Origin: Ferrimonas balearica
Lineage (GTDB): Bacteria; Pseudomonadota; Gammaproteobacteria; Enterobacterales; Shewanellaceae
Direction of reading: 5' to 3'
Length of the DNA stretch: 64,000 bases
Assembly: GCF_019802055.1 (NCBI RefSeq)
Contig: NZ_JAHVHW010000004.1
Coordinates: 124,001-188,000, forward strand
The notes beneath the pieces are model-generated. The model saw only the letters and a list, made by a program, of their open reading frames with translations. It ran no database searches and was not told the origin of the DNA. Below, in pieces: positions 18,279 through 27,300 of the stretch (within the stretch, counting starts at the first letter, position 1; the number at the start of each line of letters is the position of its first letter). Position numbers and translations under genes: made by a program.

Positions 18279-18719
18279 ATGACTCTACGACCGCTGATTG
18301 CCCTCGCCGCATTGGTGCCCCTGTTTGCCGGCGCCGCGGACACCCAACACTTCGGGCTGCGCGCCGACGTTCCTCTGGAACAGACCAGCCCCGCCCCCGC
18401 CCTGAAGCCGGTGCTGAAAGAAACCGGACGTCAGGCGCTGAACTATGTTAACCAGCCGCCTCTCATCCCCCACAAGGTGCAGGGGTATCAGATCACCCAA
18501 TCCACCAACCGCTGCCTGCAGTGCCATGACGTGGACAACTACCTGACCACCGGTGCCCCGCGGGTCAGCCCCACCCACTTTACTGACCGTGACGGTGTGG
18601 TTCAGCCCCAGGTGGCCCCCCGACGTTATCTCTGCCTGCAGTGCCACGTCACCCAGGCGGATGTGAAGCCGCCGGTCGAGAACACGTTCAGTGGCCTGGG
18701 CCAGTTTGCCAACGACTGA
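18279..18719 (+). CDS. napB: NapB dihaem cytochrome c, electron donor to NapA
   Basis: Periplasmic small subunit of nitrate reductase, 146 residues. The ATG at 18279 has a GGAG site and yields a signal peptide (MTLRPLIALAALVPLFAGAA). A longer in-frame ORF from 18198 lies inside napA and is rejected. Two haem-binding CLQCH motifs are present (CLQCHD and CLQCHV), separated by about 40 residues, with the family sequence PPLIPHKVQGYQIT before the first. It passes electrons from NapC to NapA. It begins 55 bases after napA and ends ten bases before napC. Confidence 0.96.
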   Translation: MTLRPLIALAALVPLFAGAADTQHFGLRADVPLEQTSPAPALKPVLKETGRQALNYVNQPPLIPHKVQGYQITQSTNRCLQCHDVDNYLTTGAPRVSPTHFTDRDGVVQPQVAPRRYLCLQCHVTQADVKPPVENTFSGLGQFAND

Positions 18720-18729
18720 GGGAGGCACC

Positions 18730-19362
18730 ATGTCTATCAACAATGGTCTGAAGCGCCTCTGGCGCGGCTTACGCCAACCCAGTCGGATGGCTCTGGGCAC
18801 TCTGCTGATCATCGGTTTTGTCGGTGGCATTCTGTTCTGGGGAGCGTTCAACACCGGAATGGAGATGACCAACCAGGAAGCGTTCTGCATCGGCTGTCAT
18901 GAGATGCAGGAGAACGTCTACGAGGAGTATGTCTCTACGGTGCACTACAACAATCGCAGCGGCGTTCGTGCCACCTGCCCGGATTGTCATGTGCCCAAGG
19001 ACTGGACTCATAAGATGGTTCGCAAGATCCAGGCGTCCAAGGAGGTGCTGGGCAAGATCACCGGCATCGTCGATACACCGATGAAGTTTGATGAACACCG
19101 GTTGCAGATGGCGGAGCGGGAGTGGGCGCGGATGAAGCGTACCGACTCTCAGGAGTGCCGCAACTGCCACAACTTCGAGTTTATGGACTTCACCGAGCAG
19201 AAAGGGGTGGCGGGTCAGCTTCATGCCCGCGCCAGTGCAGAAGGCAAAACCTGTATCGATTGCCACAAGGGCATCGCCCACCGTCTGCCGGACAACTATC
19301 AGGGCAACGATGCGCTGTCGAGCGCCCTCTCCTCCTCGTCAGCACAACCGGCGTCCAAATAG
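18730..19362 (+). CDS. napC: NapC/NirT tetrahaem quinol dehydrogenase
   Basis: Membrane-anchored cytochrome c that oxidises quinol and feeds NapB/NapA, 210 residues. The ATG at 18730 follows a GGAGG site; an upstream in-frame ATG at 18691 lies inside napB. An N-terminal membrane anchor spans ~17-38 (ALGTLLIIGFVGGILFWGAF). Four CxxCH haem motifs are present: CIGCHE, CPDCHV, CRNCHN and CIDCHK. The extra conserved Met-Gln segment CIGCHEMQENVYEEY is typical of NapC. It is last in the operon and is followed by a terminator at 19391. Confidence 0.97.
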   Translation: MSINNGLKRLWRGLRQPSRMALGTLLIIGFVGGILFWGAFNTGMEMTNQEAFCIGCHEMQENVYEEYVSTVHYNNRSGVRATCPDCHVPKDWTHKMVRKIQASKEVLGKITGIVDTPMKFDEHRLQMAEREWARMKRTDSQECRNCHNFEFMDFTEQKGVAGQLHARASAEGKTCIDCHKGIAHRLPDNYQGNDALSSALSSSSAQPASK

Positions 19363-19390
19363 TCGGCCTTCACCGGCTGACCTTTAATCA

Positions 19391-19416
19391 AGCCCCCGCT
19401 CCAGGGGGCTTTTCTT
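19391..19416 (+). terminator. Terminator of the nap operon
   Basis: Stem AGCCCCC / GGGGGCT with a six-base loop, then TTTCTT. It ends 13 bases before the second FNR-type box, so the following unit is separate. Confidence 0.85.
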
Positions 19417-19428
19417 GTCCAGTCGATA

Positions 19429-19501
19429 TTGATCCAAGTCAACGCGCCCCCGTATCTATCCCGTTCGAGGTATGTTCGCCATTGCGCTCTGGCAGTAATT
19501 T
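19429..19501 (+). promoter_or_regulatory. Second nap-like FNR promoter downstream of napC
   Basis: An FNR-type box TTGATCCAAGTCAA (19429-19442, one mismatch) is followed by a palindromic element TATCCCGTTCGAGGTA (19457-19472) and a -10 candidate TAATTT (19496-19501). Centre-to-centre and element-to--10 distances (29 and 36.5 bases) match those of the napF promoter exactly. The two regions are alike in roughly three quarters of 48 aligned positions, which points to a duplicated promoter. Confidence 0.7.
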
Positions 19502-19507
19502 AACAGC

Positions 19508-19664
19508 CATATCGGATCTCCAAATAAGCCAAGGTTCCGTCCCTTGCTTGTTCTTCCGAATTCGTGCCGGACGCGATCCACCGTCTCCATCACACTCGAT
19601 TGCGGTTCCCTGCAAACCGGATCGTCTTGGCAATCGCCCTCCCGTTTCGGGGGGGCTTTTTTTT
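19508..19664 (+). ncRNA. Candidate FNR-controlled small RNA
   Basis: A transcript from the predicted start (~19508) to the strong terminator (stem GCCCTCCCG / CGGGGGGGC at 19636-19656, then eight T) would be about 155 bases. No ORF inside has a ribosome site. The body is pyrimidine-rich, with long stretches lacking stable structure, and the 3' end is a GC-rich hairpin plus U-run, as in Hfq-binding small RNAs. In enteric bacteria FnrS is such an FNR-activated RNA, but I see no clear sequence likeness to it. Existence and ends are inferred from promoter and terminator only. Confidence 0.5.
19636..19664 (+). terminator. Terminator of the candidate small RNA
   Basis: Nine-pair stem (one G-U) with a TTT loop, followed by eight consecutive T. 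There is no annotated protein gene just before it. Confidence 0.88.
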
Positions 19665-20241
19665 GTTTGTTTATTTGAGGTTGGCGGTGAGCCTTTGGCT
19701 GCTCCGCACTGTCTTAACTCCCGAACCATTGCCGGGTCGGCCCGGCGGCCGCCAGAAGGGCTATCGCCCCTCTGGACTCCCCTATGCCTCCGGCGCGGCG
19801 AAATCCCCTCTCTACCACTCCTTCCCATTTCAGCTCTGGCCAGACTCGTTTTTGGAAAGGGCTATCCATGCCCTTTCTAAAAAGCCAGCTTCGCCCTCCA
19901 TGGCTCCGCGTTCACGCCTATCGGCGTTCACCCTTGCTCGGCTGGCCACTCGGGCCCTCCCTGGCCCTCGGCTTCACTCTCAGTCGTTCCCGCTCGGCGC
20001 CGCGAGTCGGCCTGGGTGGACGGCTTCCGCCGTGATCGTACGATGCCAAGTCCGGATAAGACCTCAGGCTTAAAAAACACCGTCGAATAGGGTCTGACAA
20101 GAACTGGAGGGTGCTAAAAAACACTCTGCTGTGTGTCGACTCACCGCTCATTCTATCCGGATATTTTTTATCGCTTGATCTGAATCCAGCCCCTCGCCAC
20201 CATGACGCTTTCCCCCCAAACAAAGGACAAGGAGAGCCAGC
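19665..20241. other. Non-coding C/T-rich stretch with recurring hairpins
   Basis: About 575 bases with no supported gene, strongly C/T-biased on the plus strand over 19700-20040. Three hairpins have loops that contain TATC: 19752-19775 (CCAGAAGGGC / GCCCCTCTGG), 19855-19877 (GAAAGGGC / GCCCTTTC) and 19914-19927 (ACGCC / GGCGT). Open frames cross the stretch but have the arginine/proline-rich composition of non-coding DNA. The last ~100 bases should hold the promoter of the M14 peptidase. Confidence 0.5.
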
Positions 20242-21372
20242 GTGCATATCACCAGCGCTTTTGACAGCGGAAACATTGAAGTGGTGTCCTGCCAGGATGC
20301 TCAGGATATCCGTCTGACCATCCGCCCAGACCACAACACCGAAAAGTTCCAGTGGTTCCACTTTGCCCTGCACGGTGCAGCCGGACAGGATTGCCGTCTC
20401 AATCTGACCAATGCTGGCAAGGCCGCCTACCAGGATGGCTGGAAGGGCTATCAGGCGGTGGCCAGTTATGACCGCGACACCTGGTTCCGGGTTGAGACCG
20501 AGTTTGATGGCGAGACCCTGACCCTGGTCCACACCCCGGAGCGCGATCTGGTCTACTTTGCCTACTTTGCCCCCTACCCGGCCGAACGCCACCGCGACCT
20601 GATCGCCAGCTGCCAGGATGATGACCGAGTTCAGTACCACTGTCTGGGGCTGACACCGGATGGCCAGAGCCTCGATATGCTCCAGATCGGCACGGCGGAT
20701 GAGGGCAAAAAAGCGTGCTGGATCATCGCCCGCCAGCACCCGGGCGAAACCATGGCCGAATGGTGGATGGAAGGCTGTCTGGCTGCCCTGCTGGACGACA
20801 CCGACGCGGTCAGCCACGCCCTGCTGGATCAGTGTGTGTTCTACCTTGTGCCCAATATGAATCCGGACGGCAGCCGTCGCGGCCATCTGCGCCACAACGC
20901 TAACGGAACCGATCTCAATCGGGCCTGGCGCCAGCCCAGCCTGGAGACCAGCCCGGAGGTCTACCATGTTCGCCAGATGATGGAGCAGACCGGCGTTGAC
21001 TTCTTCTTCGACGTTCATGGCGACGAAGGCCTGCCCTACAACTTTATTGCCGGTGCCGAAGGGATCCCCGGCTGGTCCCTGCAGAAGCAGACCCAGTTGG
21101 ACACCTTCAAACTGGCGCTGACCGCCGCCAGTCCCGAGTTCCAGACCGAGTTCGGCTATGAGGTGGATAAGCCCGGTGAGGCCAACCTGGATATCGGCAG
21201 CAACTTTATCGCCCAGCACTTCGATTGCCTCTCCATGACCCTGGAGATGCCGTTTAAGGACAATGCGGCGCTGCCGAATCCGGTGGTGGGATGGAGCCCC
21301 GAGCGGGCCGCCGCCTTCGCCCCCGCCAATCTGAAGGCGTTGCTGCACTGCCTGAAGCACGACCTGATCTAA
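20242..21372 (+). CDS. M14-family zinc carboxypeptidase (cytosolic type)
   Basis: Predicted zinc metallo-carboxypeptidase, 376 residues, without a signal peptide. A beta-sandwich N-terminal domain (~1-120, with EKFQWFHFALHGAAGQDCRLNL) precedes the M14 catalytic domain, the layout of the M14-D cytosolic (AGBL-like) group. Zinc ligands are His166 and Glu169 (RQHPGETMAEWW) and His259 (FFDVHGDEGLPYNF). The substrate-binding segment GTDLNRAW is present. The catalytic glutamate is probably in MTLEMPFKD. The start is GTG at 20242, preceded by a GGAG site. Bacterial members may trim C-terminal residues of peptides or proteins; the substrate is unknown. It stands alone with a shared terminator downstream. 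Confidence 0.9.
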   Translation: MHITSAFDSGNIEVVSCQDAQDIRLTIRPDHNTEKFQWFHFALHGAAGQDCRLNLTNAGKAAYQDGWKGYQAVASYDRDTWFRVETEFDGETLTLVHTPERDLVYFAYFAPYPAERHRDLIASCQDDDRVQYHCLGLTPDGQSLDMLQIGTADEGKKACWIIARQHPGETMAEWWMEGCLAALLDDTDAVSHALLDQCVFYLVPNMNPDGSRRGHLRHNANGTDLNRAWRQPSLETSPEVYHVRQMMEQTGVDFFFDVHGDEGLPYNFIAGAEGIPGWSLQKQTQLDTFKLALTAASPEFQTEFGYEVDKPGEANLDIGSNFIAQHFDCLSMTLEMPFKDNAALPNPVVGWSPERAAAFAPANLKALLHCLKHDLI

Positions 21373-21398
21373 GTGAAGCGCCCATCGTCAGGCCATAA

Positions 21399-21424
21399 AA
21401 AAGCGCCCCTTCCGGGGCGCTTTT
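21399..21424 (+). terminator. Bidirectional terminator between M14 and S8 peptidases
   Basis: Stem AAAAGCGCCCC / GGGGCGCTTTT with loop TTCC lies between two convergent peptidase genes and can serve both. Confidence 0.9.
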
Positions 21425-21439
21425 CTGTATCACGACACC

Positions 21440-23203
21440 TCAGTCTACGGTAACGGTCAGGGTTGCACCTGAGTACGCCCGGTAGCCGTAGATCCCGATG
21501 TACCAAGTACCGGCAGTGGGGTTGGCGCCACTGCAGGTCTCATTGTTGCCGTTGAGGTAGGGGCGACAATCGTAGCTGTTGCGGGTCGGGTTGCTGCCGT
21601 AGCGCACATACAGATCCGCATCACCACTGCCACCGGACAGGGAGACCGTCAGGCTGCCCGCTCCAGCGGGCACATCCACGCTGAAGTATTGCCAGCTGCG
21701 ACGGGCACCATCCAGGTTCTCATAGGTCTCGGTGGTGCCCTCACCACCCCCACCGGTGTCGCCATTGATGGCGGCCGTCACCGCGGCATCGGAATCCACC
21801 AGGCCCGCTCCGCAGTTGCTGCAGTTGTCCGCCCGGGAAGTGGACTTCAGCAGGCTTTCAGCGCGATCCGGGGTCATGGTGGGGTCCGCCTCGTACATCA
21901 TCGCCACCAGACCAGCCACATGAGGCGCCGCCATGGAGGTGCCCTGCATAAACTCATAGCTGTCGCTGCCGGGAGTGGTGACGCCGCTGTTATGGGTAGA
22001 GAGCACGCCGTTGGGATCACCGGCAAAGCTCTGGGCCCCGCCGGGAGCGGAGATGTCCACCGTCGCGCCGTAGTTGGAGTAGTAGGCCCGCGCGCCATCC
22101 CGGCCCAGTGCGGCCACGGTGATCACGCCGTTGCAGTTGGCCGGGTTGAAGCCACTGGCATCCGCATCGCTGTTGCCCGCCGCCACAACCACCGCAGTTC
22201 CGTTGGCACGGGCGGTGTCGATGGCCGCCTGGGTGGTGCTGCTGCAACTGCCACTGCCCCCGAGGCTCATATTGATCACGTCCGCCGGATTGGCGTTGCC
22301 CGGCACACCGGAGACACTGCCGCCGGAGGCCCAAACGATGCCGTCGGCAATGTCAGAGGTGTAACCGCCGCATTTCCCCAGCACCCGAACCGGTACCACT
22401 TTGGCATCGTAGGCCACACCGACCACGCCCAGGCCGTTATTGGCGGTTGCCGCAACGGTGCCCGCCACATGGGTACCGTGCCAGCTGCTGTCGTAATCGG
22501 AGGGCGGGTAGCCGCCACCACACTCGCCCCGGGTCATGGCATCGCCGGGATCCTGGGCATCGCTGTCCCGCCCGTCGCCATCAACGGAGACAAAGGTGTC
22601 GTCGATCATGTCATAGCCGGGCAGCAGGTTAGCAGTGAGGTCCGCATGGGGCCGGTAACCGGTGTCCAGCACCGCCACCACGGTGCCCGCGCCGGTGGCG
22701 TTATCCCAGGCCGCAGGCAGATTCATGCCCGCCGTGGACTCGAAGTAGTGCCACTGGTCGCCGTAACGGGGATCGGTGGGCGTGGCCATCGGGCGCAACA
22801 GTTGGTCCACTTCGATGGAGAGGATGTTGGGATCGTTGGCCCGCATCTGGTCCATCATCGCCTCGGCATCCTGAGCGGAGAGCGCCCGCCCCGCCGCCAT
22901 TACGTGGCGCTGGGGCAGTCCCATGGCACGCAGATAGCGCAGCGACTGGCCGAGGTTTCGACTCAGCGCTTCGGTGCGCGCCTTCATCGCCTCGCCCCGC
23001 TGCTGGGCACTCATCAGCCCCCACTGAGCCGGGCTGCTGACCAGGGCGGACTCCTGATAATGAACAATAAAACGGGTAGCCGGACCGGATTGGGCTGCAC
23101 CCTGGGCCGGAGCCTGAGCCGCTGCCGGGCGCTCAACCGCCCAGGCAGGGGAAGCGGCCATCAATGCGCCGCCCAGAGCAATGGAAAGTAACGTCGGTTT
23201 CAT
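21440..23203 (-). CDS. Secreted subtilisin-like serine protease with PPC domain
   Basis: Extracellular S8 protease, 587 residues. The ATG at 23203 (AAGGAA site) gives the signal peptide MKPTLLSIALGGALMAASPAWA. An inhibitor-I9-like propeptide follows (~40-140, RFIVHYQESAL to LSIEVDQLL). The catalytic triad is Asp180 (VLDTGYRPH), His242 (WHGTHVAG) and Ser423 (GTSMAAPH), all intact. A C-terminal PPC domain (~495-587, RSWQYFSVDVPAGAGSLTVSLSG and DADLYVRYGSNPT) is typical of secreted marine proteases and is often removed in maturation. It stands alone. It is a different subfamily from the second, much larger S8 protease at 51680, which has a GlyGly-CTERM tail instead. Confidence 0.95.
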   Translation of the reverse strand: MKPTLLSIALGGALMAASPAWAVERPAAAQAPAQGAAQSGPATRFIVHYQESALVSSPAQWGLMSAQQRGEAMKARTEALSRNLGQSLRYLRAMGLPQRHVMAAGRALSAQDAEAMMDQMRANDPNILSIEVDQLLRPMATPTDPRYGDQWHYFESTAGMNLPAAWDNATGAGTVVAVLDTGYRPHADLTANLLPGYDMIDDTFVSVDGDGRDSDAQDPGDAMTRGECGGGYPPSDYDSSWHGTHVAGTVAATANNGLGVVGVAYDAKVVPVRVLGKCGGYTSDIADGIVWASGGSVSGVPGNANPADVINMSLGGSGSCSSTTQAAIDTARANGTAVVVAAGNSDADASGFNPANCNGVITVAALGRDGARAYYSNYGATVDISAPGGAQSFAGDPNGVLSTHNSGVTTPGSDSYEFMQGTSMAAPHVAGLVAMMYEADPTMTPDRAESLLKSTSRADNCSNCGAGLVDSDAAVTAAINGDTGGGGEGTTETYENLDGARRSWQYFSVDVPAGAGSLTVSLSGGSGDADLYVRYGSNPTRNSYDCRPYLNGNNETCSGANPTAGTWYIGIYGYRAYSGATLTVTVD

Positions 23204-23469
23204 AGCAGTTCCTTGCATAAACCTGTTGGCGGACGGACCGCATAAGCGTGTCGTTTCCACTTATTTTCCGGCCAACACGACGTTTTGAACTCTTAATCAG
23301 CACAAAAGAAGTCAGTATCTCCAATGAGCCATCCGGTGAATGGACCCATGCATGAAAGGCAAGCCTAAGAGCACACCGTCACCAGCCACCCGAGCAAACG
23401 GGTGTGTCACCCCGATTCACTCACGTAGCGGTCAAAATGAGAGCGATCTTGACGTAACACCGCAAAAGG
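23204..23469. other. Divergent promoter gap, no gene seen
   Basis: Some 265 bases lie between the S8 protease start and the LexA boxes. A short in-frame stretch from 23340 has no ribosome site and runs into the next gene in another frame. Confidence 0.5.
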
Positions 23470-23485
23470 CTGTATATATAACCAG
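23470..23485 (+). promoter_or_regulatory. LexA (SOS) box 1, near-consensus
   Basis: CTGTATATATAACCAG has the CTGT-N8-ACAG pattern with one mismatch in the right arm (CCAG). The AT-alternating centre is as in strong SOS boxes. Confidence 0.65.
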
Positions 23486-23487
23486 CA

Positions 23488-23503
23488 CTGTTATTTTATA
23501 CAG
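23488..23503 (+). promoter_or_regulatory. LexA (SOS) box 2, exact arms
   Basis: CTGTTATTTTATACAG has exact CTGT-N8-ACAG arms. It ends 8 bases before the methyltransferase-like ATG and lies 18 bases centre-to-centre from box 1, a tandem arrangement suited to tight LexA repression. Confidence 0.8.
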
Positions 23504-23511
23504 ATATCGGT

Positions 23512-24240
23512 ATGAGCACCTTTCAACTGAGCAACTCGCAGGCGGTCGCCTGGCTAAAAACCCTTGGCCGCCATTCGGTCGATCTTGTGGTAACGGAACT
23601 GCCCACCCCGCGTCGGGCTCCCGCCATCGCCACCCAGCTGAAGAACGCCCGCTCGGCGCGAAACCAGTGGTTCGCCATCTTCCCCAATGATCCCTACCCC
23701 GGCCTGTTTGAGCAGCTGTTTCGGGTGCTCAAACCCAACACCCACTTCTACCTGTTCTGCGGCCAGGAGTCGCTGTTTGTGGTGAAGCCGTTGGCGGAAG
23801 CGGCGGGATTTCGCTTTCAGACGGTGCTGGTATGGGATCAACAGCGCACCCGGGCTGGCCGAACCTACCGCAGCCAGGTGGGTTGGATCTGCCTGTTTGA
23901 AAAGGGGCAGCGCCCGCTCAGCGACCCCAGCCAGAGTGAACTGCTCAGCTTCCCGACCAACGGCAGTAGCAAACCACGGGAGCTGCTCTCTCTGCTGATG
24001 ACTCAGAGCAGCCAGAGTGGGCAGTTGGTGATCGACCCCTTCTGCACCGACAGCCAGATCCCGGAAACCGCCCTGCTGGAGGGACGCCGCTTCTGCGGCG
24101 CCTGTAGCGAAGAGGCGCAACACACCGCCCTGCGCAACCAACTGAGTGCCCTACCCGGCATCACTGAACTGCTGACCCGCCCCAGCGCCCCGACAGGCCC
24201 ACTCTGGGCTCAGGGCACCGCCCAGATGGCGCTGCTGTAA
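23512..24240 (+). CDS. Degenerate DNA methyltransferase-like protein, SOS-boxed
   Basis: A 242-residue protein with the order of a beta-class N6-adenine/N4-cytosine DNA methyltransferase but ruined motifs. The catalytic DPPY motif position reads TELPTP (~28-33), and the AdoMet-binding DPFxGSGT motif reads DPFCTDSQ (~182-189). The scaffold remains recognisable: RVLKPNTHFYLFCGQE, FRFQTVLVWDQ, then PRELLSLLM and ALLEGRRFCG. It is therefore probably unable to methylate DNA, though it may still bind it. Two LexA boxes overlap its promoter and leader, so induction by DNA damage is expected. The ribosome site before ATG 23512 is weak, and the second LexA box covers that area. The fold assignment is good; a non-enzymatic role is inference. 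Confidence 0.8.
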   Translation: MSTFQLSNSQAVAWLKTLGRHSVDLVVTELPTPRRAPAIATQLKNARSARNQWFAIFPNDPYPGLFEQLFRVLKPNTHFYLFCGQESLFVVKPLAEAAGFRFQTVLVWDQQRTRAGRTYRSQVGWICLFEKGQRPLSDPSQSELLSFPTNGSSKPRELLSLLMTQSSQSGQLVIDPFCTDSQIPETALLEGRRFCGACSEEAQHTALRNQLSALPGITELLTRPSAPTGPLWAQGTAQMALL

Positions 24241-24312
24241 TTCCGACTGTTGCCCTCTGCTTCGCCTAACCGGCAGCTGCCTGAGCGTCACAGACTCCCT
24301 CCCCCCCCAAAA

Positions 24313-24338
24313 AAAACACCGCCCGAAGGCGGTGTTTT
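24313..24338 (-). terminator. Terminator of purL
   Basis: Stem ACACCGCC / GGCGGTGT with loop CGAA. On the minus strand it ends in a run of eight T. It can also stop the convergent methyltransferase-like gene. Confidence 0.88.
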
Positions 24339-24355
24339 GTGGCGGTGCTTTGCGC

Positions 24356-27300
24356 TTAACCCAGGGTCACCCGGGCGCTGCGGAACATCCGCATCCAGGG
24401 GCTGTCTTCGCCCCAGCCATCCGGGTGCCAGGAGTTGGCCACGGAACGGAACACACGCTCAGGGTGCGGCATCATGATGGTGGTGCGACCGTCAGTGGTG
24501 GTCAGGCCGGTGATGCCCGCCGGAGAACCGTTCGGGTTGGCCGGGTAGGTAGTGGCGATCTGACCACGATGGTTCAGATAGCGCAGTGCCACGGTGCCGG
24601 AGTTGTCCGCTGCCTGGAACGCGTCCAGGTTGGCGAACTCGGCACGACCTTCACCGTGAGAGACCGCAATCGGCATGATGGAGCCAGCCATGCCACCCAG
24701 GAAGGCGGACGGGCTGTTCTGCACCTCAACCAGAGAGAAGCGGGCCTCAAAGCGCTCGGAGCGGTTGCGCACAAAGTGCGGCCAGTGCTCGGAGCCCGGG
24801 ATGATGCTCTTCAGGTTGGAGAGCATCTGACAGCCGTTACAGACCCCCAGAGAGAGGGTGTCCGGACGCTCGAAGAAGTTCTGGAACTGCTCGCGGGCAC
24901 GGTCGTTGAACAGGATGGACTTGGCCCAACCCTCACCGGCACCCAGCACGTCACCGTAGGAGAAGCCACCACAGGCCACCAGAGCCTGAAACTGCTCCAG
25001 GGTCAGACGCCCTTCGAGGATGTCGCTCATGTGCACGTCAATCGCTTCGAAACCGGCGCGGTCAAACGCGGCGGCCATCTCAACGTGGGAGTTCACGCCC
25101 TGCTCACGCAGTACCGCCACCTTGGGCGCGGTGCCCTTGGCGATGTAGGGCGCGGCAATGTCCTCGGCGGGATCGAAGCTGAGCTTGGCAAACAGACCCG
25201 GATCTTCCGCATCCTGCTTGGCTTTGAACTCCTCTTCCGCGCACTCAGGGTTGTCACGCAGAGACTGCATGCGGAAGGTGGTTTCGCCCCACAGGGTGCG
25301 CAGTTCGGTGCGGCTTTCATCCACCAACACCTGCTCGCCCTGACGGATAACGATGCGGTCATCGCCGGAGAGGCCACCGATGGTGTGGCTGCACGCGGCC
25401 AGACCATGCTGCGCCAGAATCGCTTCAACGGCGGCCAGGTCGTCGTTGCGAACCTGAACCACTGCACCCAGCTCTTCGTTGAACAGCAGGGCCAGCGCGT
25501 CGTCGCCCAGACCGGCCAGGTCCACATTCAGACCCAGCTTACCGGCAAACGCCATCTCGGCCAGAGTCACAAACAGACCACCGTCACCCTTATCGTGGTA
25601 GGCGATCAGCTTCTGCTCGGCGATCAGTTGCTGTACGGCCAGCCAGAACCCTTTCAGGCGGATGGCGTCATCCACATCCGGAGCCTCGTTGCCCAGCTGG
25701 TTATACACCTGCGCCAGGGCAGAGCCGCCCAGACGTTGCTGACCGGCGCCCAGATCCAGGTAGATCAGGGTGCTGTCACCCAGATCACTGCGCAGCTGCG
25801 GGGTCACGGTGTTGCGGGCGTCTTCGACACGGCCAAAGGCGGTAATCACCAGAGACAGCGGTGCGGTCACGCTCTTCGCTTCACCCTGATCTTCCCAGGC
25901 GGTCTTCATCGACATGGAGTCTTTGCCCACCGGGATGGTCAGGCCCAGGGCCGGACACAGCTCTTCACCCACGGCTTTCACCGCTTCGTACAGACCGGCG
26001 TCCTCACCCGGGTGGCCAGCGGCGGCCATCCAGTTGGCGGACAGTTTAACGTGCTTGAGGGCACCGACATGGGCAGAAGCCAGGTTGGTCAGCGCTTCAC
26101 CCACGGCCATACGGGCAGACGCGCCGTAGTTGATCAACGCCAGCGGGGTGCGCTCACCCATCGCCATCGCTTCACCGTGGTAGGTATCCAGAGTGGCGGT
26201 GGTCACCGCACAGTTGGCGACCGGGATCTGCCAGGGGCCGACCATCTGGTCACGGGCCACCAGGCCGGTTACGGAGCGGTCACCGATGGTGATCAGGAAG
26301 GTTTTCTCCGCCACGGCAGGCAGACGCAGCACCCGGCGGATGGCGTCTTTCAGTTCGATGCCGGAGGTGTCCAGGGCCGGTGCGGTGCACTGGCTGGAAG
26401 CCACATCGCGGTGCATCTTCGGCGCTTTGCCCAGCAGCACTTCCATCGGCATGTCGATGGGGCTGTTGTCAAAGTGGCTGTCTTCCACCACCAGTTGCAG
26501 CTCTTCGGTGGCTTCACCGATAACCGCGTAGGGCGCACGCTCACGGCGACAGATGGCGTCGAACACCTCGAGGTCCTCTGCCGCAACCGCCATCACGTAA
26601 CGCTCCTGGGATTCGTTACACCACAGCTCCAGCGGGCTCATGCCAGGCTCATCGCAGGGCACATCGCGCAGCTGGAAGCGGCCACCACGGCCACCGTCAT
26701 CCACCAGTTCAGGCATGGCGTTGGAGAGACCACCCGCGCCCACATCGTGGATAAAGGCGATGGGGTTGGCGTCGCCCATCTGCCAGCAGCGGTCGATCAC
26801 TTCCTGACAGCGGCGCTCAATCTCCGGGTTATCCCGCTGCACGGAGGCAAAGTCGAGGTCTTCGGAGGATTGGCCGGAGGCCATGGAGGAGGCCGCGCCG
26901 CCACCCAGGCCAATGTTCATGGCCGGGCCACCCAGCACAATCAGCTTGGCGCCAACCGGGATCTCGCCCTTCTGGACGTGCTCCTCGCGAATGTTGCCGA
27001 AGCCACCCGCCAGCATGATCGGCTTGTGGTAACCACGCACCTCGGTGCCGTTGAAGCTCTGCACTTCCTGCTCGTAAGTACGGAAGTAGCCGTTCAGAGC
27101 CGGACGGCCAAATTCGTTGTTGAACGCCGCGCCACCCAGCGGGCCTTCAATCATGATGTCCAGCGCGGTCACGATGCGATCCGGCTTGCCGTACTCCTTC
27201 TCCCAGGGCTGTTCAAAGCCAGGGATCTTCAGGTTGGAAACGGTGAAGCCAGTCAGACCCGCCTTGGGCTTGGAGCCACGGCCGGTCGCGCCCTCGTCGC

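Noticed and set aside
19439-19828. A 129-codon minus-strand frame and a plus-strand frame from 19564 in the gap after napC
   Set aside because: Both are rich in Arg/Pro/Gly, have no ribosome site, and cross the strong terminator at 19636; better read as non-coding DNA.
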